Of a DNA stretch of 64,000 nt, positions 41,290 through 53,215 are shown piece after piece. Within the stretch, counting starts at the first letter, position 1. Each line of letters opens with the position of its first letter. The DNA comes from Antedon mediterranea (Eukaryota > Echinodermata > Crinoidea > Comatulida > Antedonidae): the NCBI RefSeq assembly GCF_964355755.1, contig NC_092676.1, positions 13,808,288 to 13,872,287 on the forward strand, in the 5' to 3' direction. Below the pieces are notes generated by a model. The model saw nothing but the letters and a program-made list of their open reading frames with translations, was not told the origin of the DNA and did no database searches. Made by a program: the position numbers and the translations under genes.

Positions 41290-42360
41290 CCTACAATGCA
41301 GTTCGCATACAGAGCGCATCGTGGTGTAGAGGATGCTACAGCAACACTCCTACATTTCATACATAAACATAGATCTAAAAGGTACTTATTCAAGAGTTTT
41401 ATTTATTGACTCTTCCTCGGCCTGTAATACAATCCAATGTCATGTTCTTTTAACCAAGCTCCTGAAACTCAACATTAATCCATCATTGATAATGTGGGTT
41501 AGAAACTTTCTCCACAATAGGACCCAACAAGTCAACGTAAACAAACACACCTCTAATATACTCTACAATAATACCGGTTCCCCACAAGGATGTGTCTTAT
41601 CCCCCTGCTGTACATCCTCTACTCCAATGATTGCTGTCCTCTGTCCTGAATGGCGGTCAAGTATGCCGACGACACTGCTCTTGTGGGTCTAACCATGGAA
41701 AGGAAGCCTTACTCTATAAATGAATATTATAATGAGGTGTCAAGGTTTACTGCCTGGTGTAATGATAATTATTTAAAATTAAATACCAAAAAGACATGTA
41801 AAATGATAATTGACTTCCGGAAAAATAAATTGAATGAAAATCTAAAAATTGGAAACGATAACATTAGGATTGTGTCTGAAATTCAATATTTAGGTACCAC
41901 TATTGATGATCGGTTAAAATGGAATCAAAATACACTCAGACTTTATATGATGCCTCAACTAAGAAAATTTAATTTTGACAAAACAATTCTTAAACTTTAC
42001 TATAATTCTTTGATTTCTAGTGTTATTTCATTCTGTTTTACAATCTGGTTTAACTGTTTAAGTCAAAAAGACTATGCATTATTAAATAAAATAAACAGAA
42101 GGGCGTATATGATTACTGCAATGACCATAGATGATATGACATCTACCTATGAAAAAACTGTGATCTCTATGGTAATGCGCCGTATCCTATCACAACCTTC
42201 TCATCCGCTCTATAAAGAATATAATTTTCTACCATCATTAATCCGACTTCACTCCCATTGTGTGCGAGCAACCCGTTATTCCAAATTATTTATCCCTAAG
42301 TCAATTACAGTTTTCAACAACACCGTTACTAGATAATTTGATTCCGTTTAAGTAATTTAT
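41290..42360 (+). pseudogene. LINE reverse transcriptase fragment (Rex1/CR1-like)
   Basis: Pieces in three frames: FAYRAHRGVEDATATLLH (from about 41302), GTYSRVLFIDSSSACNTIQ (motif A), NNTGSPQGCVLSP (motif B), KYADDTALVG (motif C, from 41653), LNTKKTCKMIIDFRK and EIQYLGTTIDDRLKW, ending LFIPKSITVFNNTV with a stop near 42336. Frameshifts near 41372 and 41610 and a TGA before motif C break it. No endonuclease is present. It starts within the RT, so it is 5'-truncated. The clade was assigned by eye. Confidence 0.85.
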
Positions 42361-42479
42361 TGTGTATAACGTTTATGTGTAATTTTGTATAGTGTGTATA
42401 ATGTTCTTTTACATTTATTCGTTCTTTAAATAGTGTACAAAAAACGAATTTCCGATATGTTTTATTGGACCAAATAAAT

Positions 42480-42702
42480 GCTGTGAGAGCAGTGCATTAT
42501 TATTATTATTATTATTAGCTAACAGAAGAGTCCAACTCTTACTGAAATTTGGTAAAGGATTAATAAAGTCTGATACATTTAGAAGCATTCTTCCCCCCGT
42601 TTGTGACATTAGCAGAACCCTGAGGTCTGCGCGTAAGCATCGACTTGAAATCCCGCTTGGTCGTACAGAGAGATTTAGATCTTCACCAGTCCCTTTCTAA
42701 GT
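42480..42702 (+). pseudogene. C-terminal tail of another LINE
   Basis: An (ATT)n run (42495-42516) is followed by NRRVQLLLKFGKGLIKSD, then LPPVCDISRTLRSARKHRLE and LGRTERFRSSPVPF before a stop. The pattern LPP...GRxLR...RTERF..SPIP is the usual extreme C-terminus of Rex1-like LINE proteins. It may belong to the preceding fragment or to a second copy. Confidence 0.65.
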
Positions 42703-44818
42703 CCGACTCATTATTGATGATGTTTCAATGAATATTGAATAGGCTGGTACTATTTAACTTACCGGTGGACACATTTTAATGTGTTAATTTTTTTTTAAAC
42801 TAGTTTTACTATTTATACATACTGTATGTATATATTTTTTTTATCAAATATTGTAAAATACTACTTTTCAGCATTTTGGTTGCCGTTGTATTATTGATTT
42901 CTTTTTTTATGAATAAATATACCTGAATATATAGTCTACTGCATGTAAAAAAACTAATGAATGTCACGAGTACAATTAGAATGTACAATTATTAACCATT
43001 TGTTAAACTACAAAAAAGGTATCTATTTCGTCTAATTAAAACCATAAACATTGAGAATATTTTTACTAATTTTGTTTCATCATTTAATTTGTTTAAACGC
43101 CATGATATTTCTAATATGTCTGAGGAAACTTAATTGTATATATTTAGTCTTTTCAGTCGCAACTTTTCCCACGTGTTCTGTTTTGCCCTGGTTATTGAGA
43201 TTTTAATTTCCATTGATTTACTGTTTCATATTGATTTTTAGTACCGGGCCTAGCGATTTGAGCTATTGTTACGCACAGGGCCTATGAAACGCAACATAAA
43301 ACAGCCACAAATCGTAATTAAAACAACGTTTTGAAAAAATACCACCCCAAAAACAAGCATATTTCTTTAAAAAATAATTTTACGAATTGCATTTATTTTT
43401 TTTTGGTTTGATTTATACGATTTGTAGCTGTACACATTTAAAGCATATTTCGTACAAAACTAATATTTTACGAATTGCGTTGATTTTAAAGAATTTTTTG
43501 TTGTTGATTTTACGATTTGCTGGTCTACATATAACTTGAATAAATTTCATAGAAAGCCGATTGGTCTATGGTATAAACATTATTTTTATGTTCATTATGA
43601 AAAAAGTGCACTTTAGGCCTATCAAACACAATCTCAAAGGACATATAGGCATACCTACATTTTGTATTACAACATTACACTGTATATAAATCTTAAATAT
43701 TACGTAGTACTCTATGGTGCTGCTGGGCACGACAATGAGCTGACGTGCATAAAAGGTTCGCTGAATAAACTCAATATTTGCATATAATCAGCTTAACCAC
43801 TGGCAAAAAAAACAATTAATCGTCCAAGACAACATGTCTACTACTACCAGATCGTCCGGGCAAATAAATCAAAACGTGGATCTACAAAAACAAGTGATTC
43901 TACTAAGCCTGTCACTAACATCAACAACGAAGGTGAGTTAGACCATGGATTAAAGAATAGAAGGATATGCATCGACGTGAGATCAAGGGTTCCTTGACTC
44001 TCGCCGACAGACCGCGGACCGCCCACAATCATTGTCATCAGTTTAATTAACCGCATGGTAACAACGAAACGGTCGCGTGCCTAATATATTGTTTACTACT
44101 GCACATGTGCAACGACATTTAACTTTGTTGGCTACGCTTCTTTCGCGCGTTCTTTGGTGGCATGATGATAGCGCTAGCAACAATGGCGACAAACAATTTA
44201 TACGACGACGAATTTAGTTATAACCTTTCTGATGAGGAATTGTAGATGCTATAATTGTAATTAGTATAGGTTTCTGCCGCGATTGATCTACGCTAATGTT
44301 TTTATGACTTTAAAGTAGCATTTTATGACCTAACTATGACATCTGAGACAATAACTATTTGTTGTCTCATCCTACATACATGTAAAATTACAAAATCAGC
44401 AAGGATACTTGGCCTAGGCCTTCTAGGCTTACTAGTAAACCATAATATGATTTGCCGACATTGATACTGCCTAGGTAGACAACGTGTAATCATGATCTAT
44501 ATACTCACCGTTGTCTTACTTCTTATGTGAATAATAATAGGTACTTCGTTTGTTCGTGTTTAAGTTTGCCCTGCGTGTACTTTTCAAAACGACCGCTAGG
44601 TAACGAATCGCAACTATACATAGCCAGCCAATCCCGGATCAGGGATCGCTGTTTTCATTCAATTAGACCCGGTGATTGGATGTGATGTGAATGACATAAC
44701 CACTAGCCAATCACCAGGCACTACAATTTAAATATAATCACATCGATCATTAAGGAGATTTATGAAGAAACCACTGCTTAGCCATATATTAAAAACACGA
44801 TTGTTGTATGGGTGAACA
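42703..44818. other. Intergenic sequence with scattered minor features
   Basis: No domain was recognised. A 20-codon frame MATNNLYDDEFSYNLSDEEL is at 44182-44244; its acidic character resembles transposase first exons, but nothing more supports this. GACCATGGATTAAAGAATAG...ATGCATCGACG at 43940-43978 recurs in inverse orientation at about 46196-46240. Confidence 0.5.
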
Positions 44819-45757
44819 CCGGCCAGCGATTTTTTTTCGTACATAAGTTGGGGACCCCTCATGAAACGTCACAAAATAAACATGAATAATTCATCAGTTA
44901 AATTTTCTTGTTCCGTGTGCACCCAAGCGTATAGCAACAAGAAGTGATTACACAAGTGCGGTACGATTCTAGGCCTATCTCCGCTGTTGTTGCGGCGTGC
45001 GATTTCATAGAAGAATAGCTGCGTTTTGTGTGGATTGTCGAAATAATCAGCCTTTAGTTTATGGTGTTTTTAATATAATTTATTACTAAAGAATTACGTG
45101 TTAAAATTATAGTTTCTATTAATACTATTAGGCCTAATTATTAGTCTCTAAACCCATGTCTATTCTAGTAGTAGCTGTGTGGGTGTGTGTGACGTGTGTG
45201 TGTTAGGTATGACCAAAGATAGTTACACTATCTTTGGTATGACACAATCCGAGTAATAAGTCAGCAAAATTAAACAATAAACATTACACAAAAATACATT
45301 TTTTATTCTCGTGGGTCAAATCTTCCCATCTCATGTGTTCATATACGCGCATTTTTAAAGTTCCTTTGAGTACATGCATATTGTTTGATAATAAAATAGC
45401 AGAATTAAAAAAATACAGTACACAAATTATACACATTCTTTATTCTTGTGGGTCTAAGCTTTCTTTGGGCTATGTCCAATGAATTACTACTTAGTTTAAT
45501 GTCTTGCCTAGCTGTCGATTAGCCTCGACTCGACACATTTTGTGTGAAGAGTGCGCGAAGGCAATCACGTGAATTGACTTAGAATCCTAGGCCTACTGTA
45601 GAAAGTATCGTATCGCAGTTGTGTATAATCACTTCTTGTTGCTATACGCTTGGGTGCACACGGAACAACAAATTAATGAATTATTCATGTTTATTTTGTG
45701 ACGTTTCATCAGGGGGTCCCCAACTTATGTACGAAAAACAAAATCGCCACCGGCCAC
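44819..45757. mobile_element. MITE-like element with ~150-bp inverted termini (family reference copy)
   Basis: The left arm (CCGGCCAGCGATTTTTTT...CGTACATAAGTTGGGGACCC...) and the right arm ending ...GGGGTCCCCAACTTATGTACG..AAATCGCCACCGG are inverted repeats over about 150 bp. The right arm runs through TGCTATACGCTTGGGTGCACACGG as does the left in complement. The interior (45040-45460) matches 17641-17870, 19565-19930 and 2395-2570. No coding capacity. It carries a tiny hairpin insertion at 45214-45236. Confidence 0.85.
45214..45236. repeat. 23-bp perfect hairpin insertion flanked by GTATGAC duplication
   Basis: CAAAGATAGT-TAC-ACTATCTTTG is a perfect inverted repeat, flanked on both sides by GTATGAC (or GGTATGAC, sharing one G). 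Sister copies at 17641-17870 and 19565-19930 lack it. It looks like a minimal hAT-type remnant with a 7-8-bp target duplication. Confidence 0.8.
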
Positions 45758-46290
45758 GCTAACAACATACATGGTCAAATGCATAATTTAATATTCTATA
45801 GATTAACGCAATTTTTAATGACAGAAGATGGCAGGCAAATTATGATAATTCAAATATAAAAATTGCATATTTTATTAATATTACCAACTACTTAAAATTA
45901 CCAGTCGTAAGAAAGTGAACTTTTCGTAGTCCGATTGTGATGAAACTAAAACAGAATTATTCAGCAATATATTTTTGTTGTCAATTAATCATCGACGCAG
46001 ACATGTCAATAGAACATTCAGACTGCGCATACGATTTCTACATGGTTACGTTTTGGTCTCAAAAAATGTAACAGTTGATTCGCAGCGTTTTACCAGAGGG
46101 CCGCGGTTAGAGACACGGAGTTCAATGAGCGTGTTTGTTTGTTTGATTGGCAGCAGTGCTTTAGTATAGGCAAGCGCATTGTAAAATCGTTTGATGTCAC
46201 CGTCGATGCATATCCTTCTATTCTTTAATCCATGGTTAGACCCACCCAGCATACCGCAGCCCGATGACTTGGGTCCAGGCCAACTTTCGG
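45758..46290. other. Spacer, no gene recognised
   Basis: Frames at 45975-46169 and 46046-46324 lack recognisable motifs. Contains the inverse copy of the 43940-43978 block. Confidence 0.45.
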
Positions 46291-46905
46291 ATATGATACG
46301 GCGGTACTTAGGGATACACAACACCTTCTATCCGATGACAAAGAACTTGTAAACATAGTTGCAGAAAGTATAAGTCAACATATCTTGTCATCGCCGGTCC
46401 TGCTCAACAGTATTGTTACATCGATATGTGAAAATGAAACGATCATAAAATCGATATTGTGAAACCATAATAGAGCGGGTAAGTCAAAATGTTTACGTTA
46501 CCCATGACAACCAACTTGTAGAGGGCGAGATTTATTAACTTAAAGAGACTAACACAAAACTGAAGCAAGATATAAACACAATAAATGAAAAGTTAGATGA
46601 CTTAGAACAATATAGCAGACGGAACTGCCTAATATTACACGGGGTTCCAGAATCTACAAACGAAAACACAGATGCATCTGCATTAGACATCATAACATCT
46701 CGTATCACCAACAACGTGGAAATAACGGACTTTGATCGTGTTCGGTAGGAAAAAGCTACTTCATGACAAGATCAAATCCAAACCTTGTCCAATCATAATG
46801 AAGTTTAAAGCATACTCTATTCGTGCGGACGTGTTTCGAAATAAGAAATCTCCATACACAATAACTGAAAACCTAACGCAAAAACGGATTATGTGGCTAT
46901 AACGT
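46290..46905 (+). pseudogene. LINE A ORF1 remnant (coiled coil + RRM-like)
   Basis: Pieces read DDKELVNIVAESISQHIL, then LKQDINTINEKLDDLEQYSRRNCLILHG with VPESTNENTD, and downstream IIMKFKAYSIRADVFRNKK and ENLTQKR. The LDDLEQYSRRNxLxxxGVPE block followed by a P-I-I-x-K-F strand is the usual order in LINE ORF1 proteins, which bind element RNA. Several frameshifts and stops. It probably belongs to the LINE whose ORF2 begins near 47190. Confidence 0.75.
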
Positions 46906-47189
46906 CCTTCCTTTTTAAAATGTATTGTGATGAACATAATTAATCATCTTTAAAAAAATTGTTACGCCATTATCTATCAATTTATAAATGCAAATCACGA
47001 GAAATTAATGCGAACGTATTATTATTTACACTTGTAATTAATAATCGTCCTTTTTTCTTATTTTTTTTGTAACCAATCAATTTGTTTCTTTTTTTATCTA
47101 TGTTATGTACTGTAATAAGTGTATTTTTTTTTTTGTCACAACACTGCTCACACTAACTGTTTATCTTCTAGTCTTTACAACCCCTCTAC

Positions 47190-47388
47190 TGTTATAAATG
47201 CTTAAGCAATCTACTTACTTTCAACCACATCGATGACGTCGAAGAATTCCAACATGAAATAAGCCAACTTAATCACGATCAATTAATTAATTTCTCAAAA
47301 TTAAAACACCTAAATATTAACCCATTCAAACTTAACTACACTGACGATTATAATGACTATTTAGTCAACAACGATACCTGTGAATACT
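47190..47388 (+). pseudogene. LINE A ORF2, N-terminal piece
   Basis: Reads CYKCLSNLLTFNHIDDVEEF, then LINFSKLKHLNINPFKLNY and ends NNDTCEY at the insertion point of LINE B. Continuation across the insertion (47388 to about 48329) gives CEYYFNDTF in frame. CxxCLxxLLPF...INPF...SCxYY is a known leader of EEP-type LINE ORF2 proteins. Confidence 0.8.
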
Positions 47389-48327
47389 GATTCAGATTCA
47401 GATAATATTTATTTAGATAATAATGAATGAATATATACAAAATAGAAAAAAGATATTAAAGTGAACATAGATAAAGCAGTAATTGGTAGTCATTATTATC
47501 ATGGATCCCTTCTAGAAGTTAAAAACTTGTCTCGTAGGGACCCACAACAAAACACATTACTAAAAAAAATAAAAATAACCTAGAATATATAATTATATAA
47601 TTTAGGATAAAAAATTACAGTATAATAACATAACTAACATCTTCTTTATAAAAATTATTTAAATTATATTTCAATAGTTTCATGATAATTATAAATGAAA
47701 TAACTACCGATATTGGTAAATGAAAAAAAAAAAAATATGTATACATAAATTATAATTCCAGTATATAGTATATACTATATATACATTATATATAGTATAG
47801 ATTAAAGATTGCAATAATAAACAACAACTAATATTTTGTGTAAGACATAAATAGTATATGAGTATAAATAATGATAATAAGCATAATAACTAAGCAGTAT
47901 AATATTTAGATATATAATGATTCTTTAACTTTTTTCGGAAAGTAAATAATGATATTGACGTTTTGATATTTGGTGGGATATGATTCCACAAATTAGGACC
48001 TGATATAGTTAAAAATTTAGTTTTAGTAAGTCTAGCAAAAGGAATGTTTAAATGAGAAGTTCTTAAATTGTAATTGTGAAATTTGGTACGTTTACAGAGC
48101 ATATCAATCATAGAAATAGGAAGTTGGTTTTTAAAATAATTAAACATAAAACTGGCAACTTGAACATTGTGGATATCCGTTAATTTTAATATACCAAGAC
48201 GTTTAAAAAGGGGTTCAGATGAGGTTCTATATGGTGAAAAAGTAATAATTCTAGCTGCACGTTTTTGTAATTTAGTTAATCTAGCAATATTAGAAGAGTA
48301 ATCTGCAGCCCAAATAATGTTACAAAA
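47389..48327 (-). mobile_element. LINE B: 5'-truncated LINE inserted into LINE A
   Basis: Minus-strand RT C-terminus: CNIIWAADYSSNIARLTKLQ, RAARIITFSPYRTS, then YNLRTSHLNIPFAR, SGPNLWNHIPPNI and FRKKLKNHYISKYY ending at stop 47890. A 3' UTR follows to a terminal CTGAAT microsatellite (CTGATTCAGATTCAG on the + strand at 47387-47401), the short-repeat tail common in CR1/L2-like elements. About 3-4 bases (ACT) are duplicated at the junctions. Confidence 0.85.
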
Positions 48328-48328
48328 C

Positions 48329-49655
48329 TACTTTAATGATACATTTAATACCAGATTTACTAATGATAAATTCAGTATAATACACATGAATTCACGTAGC
48401 CTAACCAAAAATATTGATTTTCAATAATAGGACTCAGTGAAACCTGGTTCAATAATAACAATGCTCCTCCTCCACTTACTAACATCCAAGGATATATACA
48501 ATGGCCCAATCCGACCGCACAGGAAAGAAAGGCGGAGGAGTTGCCTTGTTTATAGATCGCCCAACAGCTCAATTCATACATTCAACAACAACCTATCTAC
48601 CTCAATTGATACTTTGTCTAAAGAGAAATATTTGTTCATTTGTGGAGATTTTAATCTTGATCTTTTAAATTCTTTAACCCACGGACCCACCAATGACTTT
48701 CTGAATACAATGTACGCTGCCTATCTCTATCTTCTTATTGACAAACCTACAAGAATCACGACCAAATATTCCACCCTCATCGACAACATTTTCACTAACG
48801 TAATAAAACACAACATCACTCCAGGAGTTCTTTTCAACGACATAACTGATCACTTTCCTGTATTTCTTCTATTGAACACATCAAACGAACCCACAACCAA
48901 TGCTAAAGAAAACTTCTACTCAAGAAAAATGACAAATTATTTGCATCACTAGGAATTGATCTAATGACCACTGAATGGAATGAAATATACCAGCATAACT
49001 CAGCAAATGAGTCTTTTAATTTATTTAGTAACAAATTTTCCATCTTATATAACCAAAACATACCTAGAAAAAAGATTAAAATAAACAAACAAAAAATAGC
49101 AAAACCATGGATAACAAAAGGAATTATTAAATCCATAAACACTGGAAACAAGTTGTAAAAAAAATATTTAAAATTACCAATATCAAAGAACAAAACAAAG
49201 TACATAGACTATAGAAACAAACTAACCAAACTTATCAAAATATCACGTAAACAACACTTCTCAAACAAATTTAACAGCTACAAAGACAACATTAAAAAAA
49301 CGTGGCAAACAATCAACAACGCACTTGGCAAAAACACAACTAAAAATATACCTAATTTCTTTAATAACAATGACTCAAAAATCACCGACCCCGTAGATAT
49401 TGCTACCAATTTTAACCGATACTTTGCAGAAATAGGTCCTACGTATGCCTCAAACCTTCAATCATCTTCCGGGAGCCATTCTGATTTTCTAAAAGACCCT
49501 ATTAAAAACTCTATTTTTTTCGCTCCTACTTCTAAAAAAGAAATTATTGACATAACCTCAAAATTCAAAAAAGGTAAAAGTCCGGGCCTTGACGATATAT
49601 CTCCAAAAGTAGTTAAAGACATTGCACCTCTAATTTCGGAACCGTTAACATCTAA
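48329..49655 (+). pseudogene. LINE A ORF2: EEP endonuclease and RT start
   Basis: Resumes YFNDTFNTRFTNDKFSIIHM, NSRSLTKNID, then (after a small deletion with frameshift) IIGLSETWFNNN, GGVALFI, YRSPNSSI, YLFICGDFNLDLL, STLIDNIFTN and NDITDHFPVF: an EEP domain. Then FFNNNDSKITDPVDIATNFN, KKEIIDITSKFKKGKSPGLD and ISEPLT, the beginning of RT. It ends abruptly at about 49655 against the MULE fragment. The RT core is missing. Confidence 0.82.
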
Positions 49656-50640
49656 TATGTGTTGTTCGCCTGGTTGTGCCATGTGATGCGAATATGTTCC
49701 GTTGACATAAGTTGTATCAAAGTAGTCAAGAAAGTCCTCTAATACTGCAGGTGAATTTTCCCGTAGGTGCTGCATACCTTCTTTGACCTAGATAAAACAA
49801 AGATTATTTATGAGTAAAGTAGAATGATCAATGTTCCAGATAATTCTTAATTTGAAATCATGTAAGAGTCATTTTTATGTTTTAAAGTTATGGTGCTACA
49901 GTACGAATGAATGTTCAAATTAAATTGAAAAAAGAAATCAAATAAAGGGACATGACAACATAGCTTGTAGAACAATTAGATAGAAAAAAGTTATTAAATC
50001 AATTATTAAAGCAGTAAAATTATAAAGAAACATTATAGGCTAAATGAACAAGTAAAAAATCACCATCTTGAAATGCATAATTCTATATGAACGAAAGGTG
50101 GAAATTAAACAGATAAATATAAATAAAATATATTGTAAAGATAACATACCTTATCTGGAGGCAGGAAAGCGAGACCATCTACCATTCCACAGAAGTGCTG
50201 GATTTGCTCGTCTTCCATGTACATTGAAGCAAGGCCGAGAGTCTGCAGCTTTCTCCATGAAGATTGTGTTAAGTGGTTTATTTATTAAGGTTGGGTTTGG
50301 TACATAACCTAGTAGTCTACATTGATCAACAATGGCAGTAAGAAATTGTTTGTAATGTTCTTGCAATTTTGATGCAAGTAGCGCATATACAGTTGTTATC
50401 GAATTTTCTTCTAAATCAACGCCAATCACATACAATTGCTTATAGAGTTTTGGGCTGGTTTTAAATGTTCCATCCATAAACCAGGTTGTTGAATTGCATA
50501 GGTGACGCAAACCATCCGAAGTTGCAAAAACTGTGACACGGTCATTATTAACAACCATAGCATCATGGATTAGAAAGTCTCTGTCATCAACAGTTAAATA
50601 ACACCTACACCCAAATTGCTATTCACAATAACACAATTGA
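49656..50640 (-). pseudogene. MULE-type transposase fragment, two exons
   Basis: Minus strand. Exon A (50640 to about 50150) reads CYLTVDDRDFLIHDAMVVNN, then WFMDGTFKTSPKLYKQLYVI and STVYALLASKLQEHYKQFL-type helices, the MULE catalytic region with its first Asp. A frameshift near 50225 is needed to continue QIQHFCGMVDGLAFLPPDK to donor GTATGT. An intron follows, then exon B (acceptor TCTAG at about 49790) VKEGMQHLRENSPAVLEDF and YFDTTYVNGTYSHH. The protein is cut off at 49656 by LINE A. The V-K-E-G join across the intron is in frame with the alternate reading. Confidence 0.75.
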
Positions 50641-50746
50641 ATAAAAATTGATTGTCCAGCACTCCCACTTTACAATGGTAAAGTCCATTGTTGGGTGGCT
50701 TTTTACAGTGGTGGCTTTTTTCCGATTTCCGACAAGAAATTGAGGT

Positions 50747-50816
50747 AACGGGACGATTCGGCCCTGGGACGATTCGGCCCTGGGACGATTCGGGCCGGGA
50801 CTATTCGGCCCACTCA
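50747..50816. repeat. 16-bp iterons GGGACGATTCGGCCCT (left copy)
   Basis: Three to four head-to-tail units ending GGGACTATTCGGCCCACT. About 51 bp match 60953-61003 in reverse complement with roughly seven mismatches, so the pair looks like two ends of a DNA element. Confidence 0.8.
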
Positions 50817-51943
50817 AATGTATTGACTTTGACAAGAATTTTAATATGTTTAAATAATGTATGTTTTTATTTCTTTAGGCCTATTATTTATAGAGGAGAA
50901 TGAGTAGTGGGCCAAGACAAGTGGATGATGGATCTTCGTAGACGTTTTCATAAGACTCCTTCACAAGTTGAATAGAAAAACGATAACAAATATAGCAATG
51001 GGCCTAGTATTATAATTGATTAGAAATGTGTTTTGTATCAACGTTTGATTAATATTAAATTAATAAAACATTTTATTATACGGGTTTTCTGTAATGTTTT
51101 CTACCGGTTTGATGATTTATTGAATACTATAGGCCTATAGTTAATTTACTGAATTTGGAAAATGACATTTTTACATCAGTGGCACTCAGGAATTACACAG
51201 TACCGTAACAATTAAAAAATATAAATCTCTCAATTAATGAGAGATAAGCCTACTACTGTACTATAAATTGATAGTAGAAAATAACGATGATCAGGTTGAT
51301 CGACATTGCAGTAACAATATTAAAGAGAAGACAATAATTGTTAAAACAATAATTAAAAACTCTCAATTAAAATGAAAAAGCTGGACAGTCAAAATACTGA
51401 AGACATTTTCCGATTATTATATGATGATATACTACTAATCTATAAATTGATGATAGAAAATAATGATGACCAGGTTTTATCGATGAACACGTTCACTTAC
51501 AATTGTAGGCTATAATAACACTAAATAAAAATGGGAGACCTCTGAAAACTAATTAGTATAGTGTTTGGTATGATAAACCGTCGAAATAATTATTGCAAAA
51601 TAAGGCATTTATTTTAATACTGTACAGTATATTTTTTGGGTGGGGTGTTGTATTGGGTGGGCGCGGTTGAATGGTTTGACAATTAGTATTGTTTCGAAAA
51701 GTATTAAACAGCCAATAGCACGTTCTTGTACAACTTAACAATGAAGCACACACAAAACAGTCAAGACAATACAAAAATGTAGTTGTTTTTCCGTGAGTTA
51801 AGCTGACCCACCCAAGGACAATCACCATTTTCGTATTGACTTCATTGCTGATCAAACTATAGTCACAGTTTCTCTCTAAATTGCGTGCTTTTTTATTTTA
51901 AATTCAGTGAATAAATTTTACAGTTCTTCTAGTTTTGCGACGT
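50817..51943. other. AT-rich spacer with a diverged duplication
   Basis: Segments near 51245-51300 and 51425-51485 are diverged direct copies (CTATAAATTGATRGTAGAAAATAAYGATGA core). No coding frame was recognised. Confidence 0.5.
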
Positions 51944-52286
51944 CAGTTGCGGATCCAGGGGGGGGGGGCACCCTTTTATGTGCGAGAGTACCATTTCCGG
52001 CCATCTGGTACGTCATTTAACAAAGTTCGCACCTTTTCCGCCATGTGCAAACGCTCACTCTTGCGCGAAGCCTTTAATAGGCTAGTGCTTCAGTTTTCAT
52101 ATTTAAAATATCAATTGTTAATACATTTATAATAACGTGAGAGTGCCATTTCCGACCATCTAGTAGAGATGTTATATTTTCAAAATCGCCTCAGCTCAGC
52201 CACAACCATGGTCGGGCTGAGTTGGTGTGGACTCTCTACAGTTGCGCCCCCCACCCCCCATTCACAAAATCCTGGATCCGCCCCTG
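51944..52286. mobile_element. Short hAT-like element, CAGGGGCGGATCC family
   Basis: Left end CAGTTGCGGATCCAGG, right end CCTGGATCCGCCCCTG, flanked by GACGT on both sides (51939-51943, 52287-52291). 343 bp, with long G and C runs near the ends and no coding capacity. Same terminal family and same duplication length as 25368-27305. Confidence 0.7.
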
Positions 52287-52291
52287 GACGT

Positions 52292-53042
52292 GACTCTTTT
52301 GGATTCAGCGGAATTGAGTCTGGGTTTTTTTTTCTCGACAATTCGTACTTTATATTTGTTTGGAGTGTATTGGTGTCTGCATTTTGACAGTGAATTAAAT
52401 TAGATTACCTTCTTGGATCAGCTAAAGTATCAAGTTATAACTTCATGCAGCCTAAGGTATGGGAATATTTTTATATTACTACTATATTACAAGTGGGTTC
52501 TATATATAATCAACTATCAGTTGGGCTGCATTATAATAAAATGAACACTAAAATTAAATATTGAAAACGTATTTTTATTTTTAAAAATTAATTAATTTCT
52601 GGATACACATACGCGAAACCCACATACGCTGGTGGCGCCCTTTCAGACGTGATTGAAAGTTTGGACCAATTAGAAGTCTTGAAATAGAGGAAAGCGCCAC
52701 CAATGTTATTTTTGATCGAAAAACTTTGTTTAATAAATAATACGAATATTCTCTCTCACTAGCATGCAGTAGTCGCAGTTAAGAGCGGCATCCTCTATCT
52801 AGAAATGTAAATTAGTACAGGAAATAATATTAAACTAAATAATATAAATAAATTCATAGCTATATAGATGTTTAACAATGTTGATTGTACTTGTAATTAA
52901 CCATCACATTTATTTTAATTTGTCAAGTTGAAGCAGACAACAGATGATGTTATATAAATGTTATAACTATTATTTACCATGCAAAAATATTATAGGCCTA
53001 CCTATCTGTATTACTATTAATATAATATTTTCCTGTTTTACA
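52292..53042. other. Spacer, no gene recognised
   Basis: AT-rich. Ends with a pyrimidine-rich tract and TTTTACAG immediately before the PHD-like exon. Confidence 0.5.
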
Positions 53043-53215
53043 GAACACTCGCAGCCACCCTTGTGGTGTTTGCAGCACAACCTGTGGGTTGAACTCGGTA
53101 AAGTGTGTAGGTTGTGGCACCATGCTAGGTGCGAGGTTTTGTCGCTAAAACAGCTTTCGGATTTGGGGGAAATCATGTTGGAATATTATTGTCAGCGATG
53201 TTGCGGTCGGCCATA
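53043..53215 (+). pseudogene. PHD-finger-like exon (frameshifted)
   Basis: Preceded by acceptor TTTTACAG. One frame reads NTRSHPCGVCSTTCGLNSVK then CVGCG. The other frame continues WHHARCEVLSLKQLSDLG and YYCQRC. Joined by one frameshift near 53115 these give C-x2-C, C-x2-C, H-x2-C, C-x2-C, the PHD zinc-binding order. PHD fingers read histone tails in host proteins but also occur in repeat-encoded proteins. The neighbours here are all transposable elements. Confidence 0.5.

Noticed and set aside
47389-49655. Twin-priming 5' inversion of a single LINE
   Set aside because: LINE A coding sequence also occurs to the left (47190-47388) and joins in frame across the minus-strand piece, so it is a LINE inserted in another LINE.
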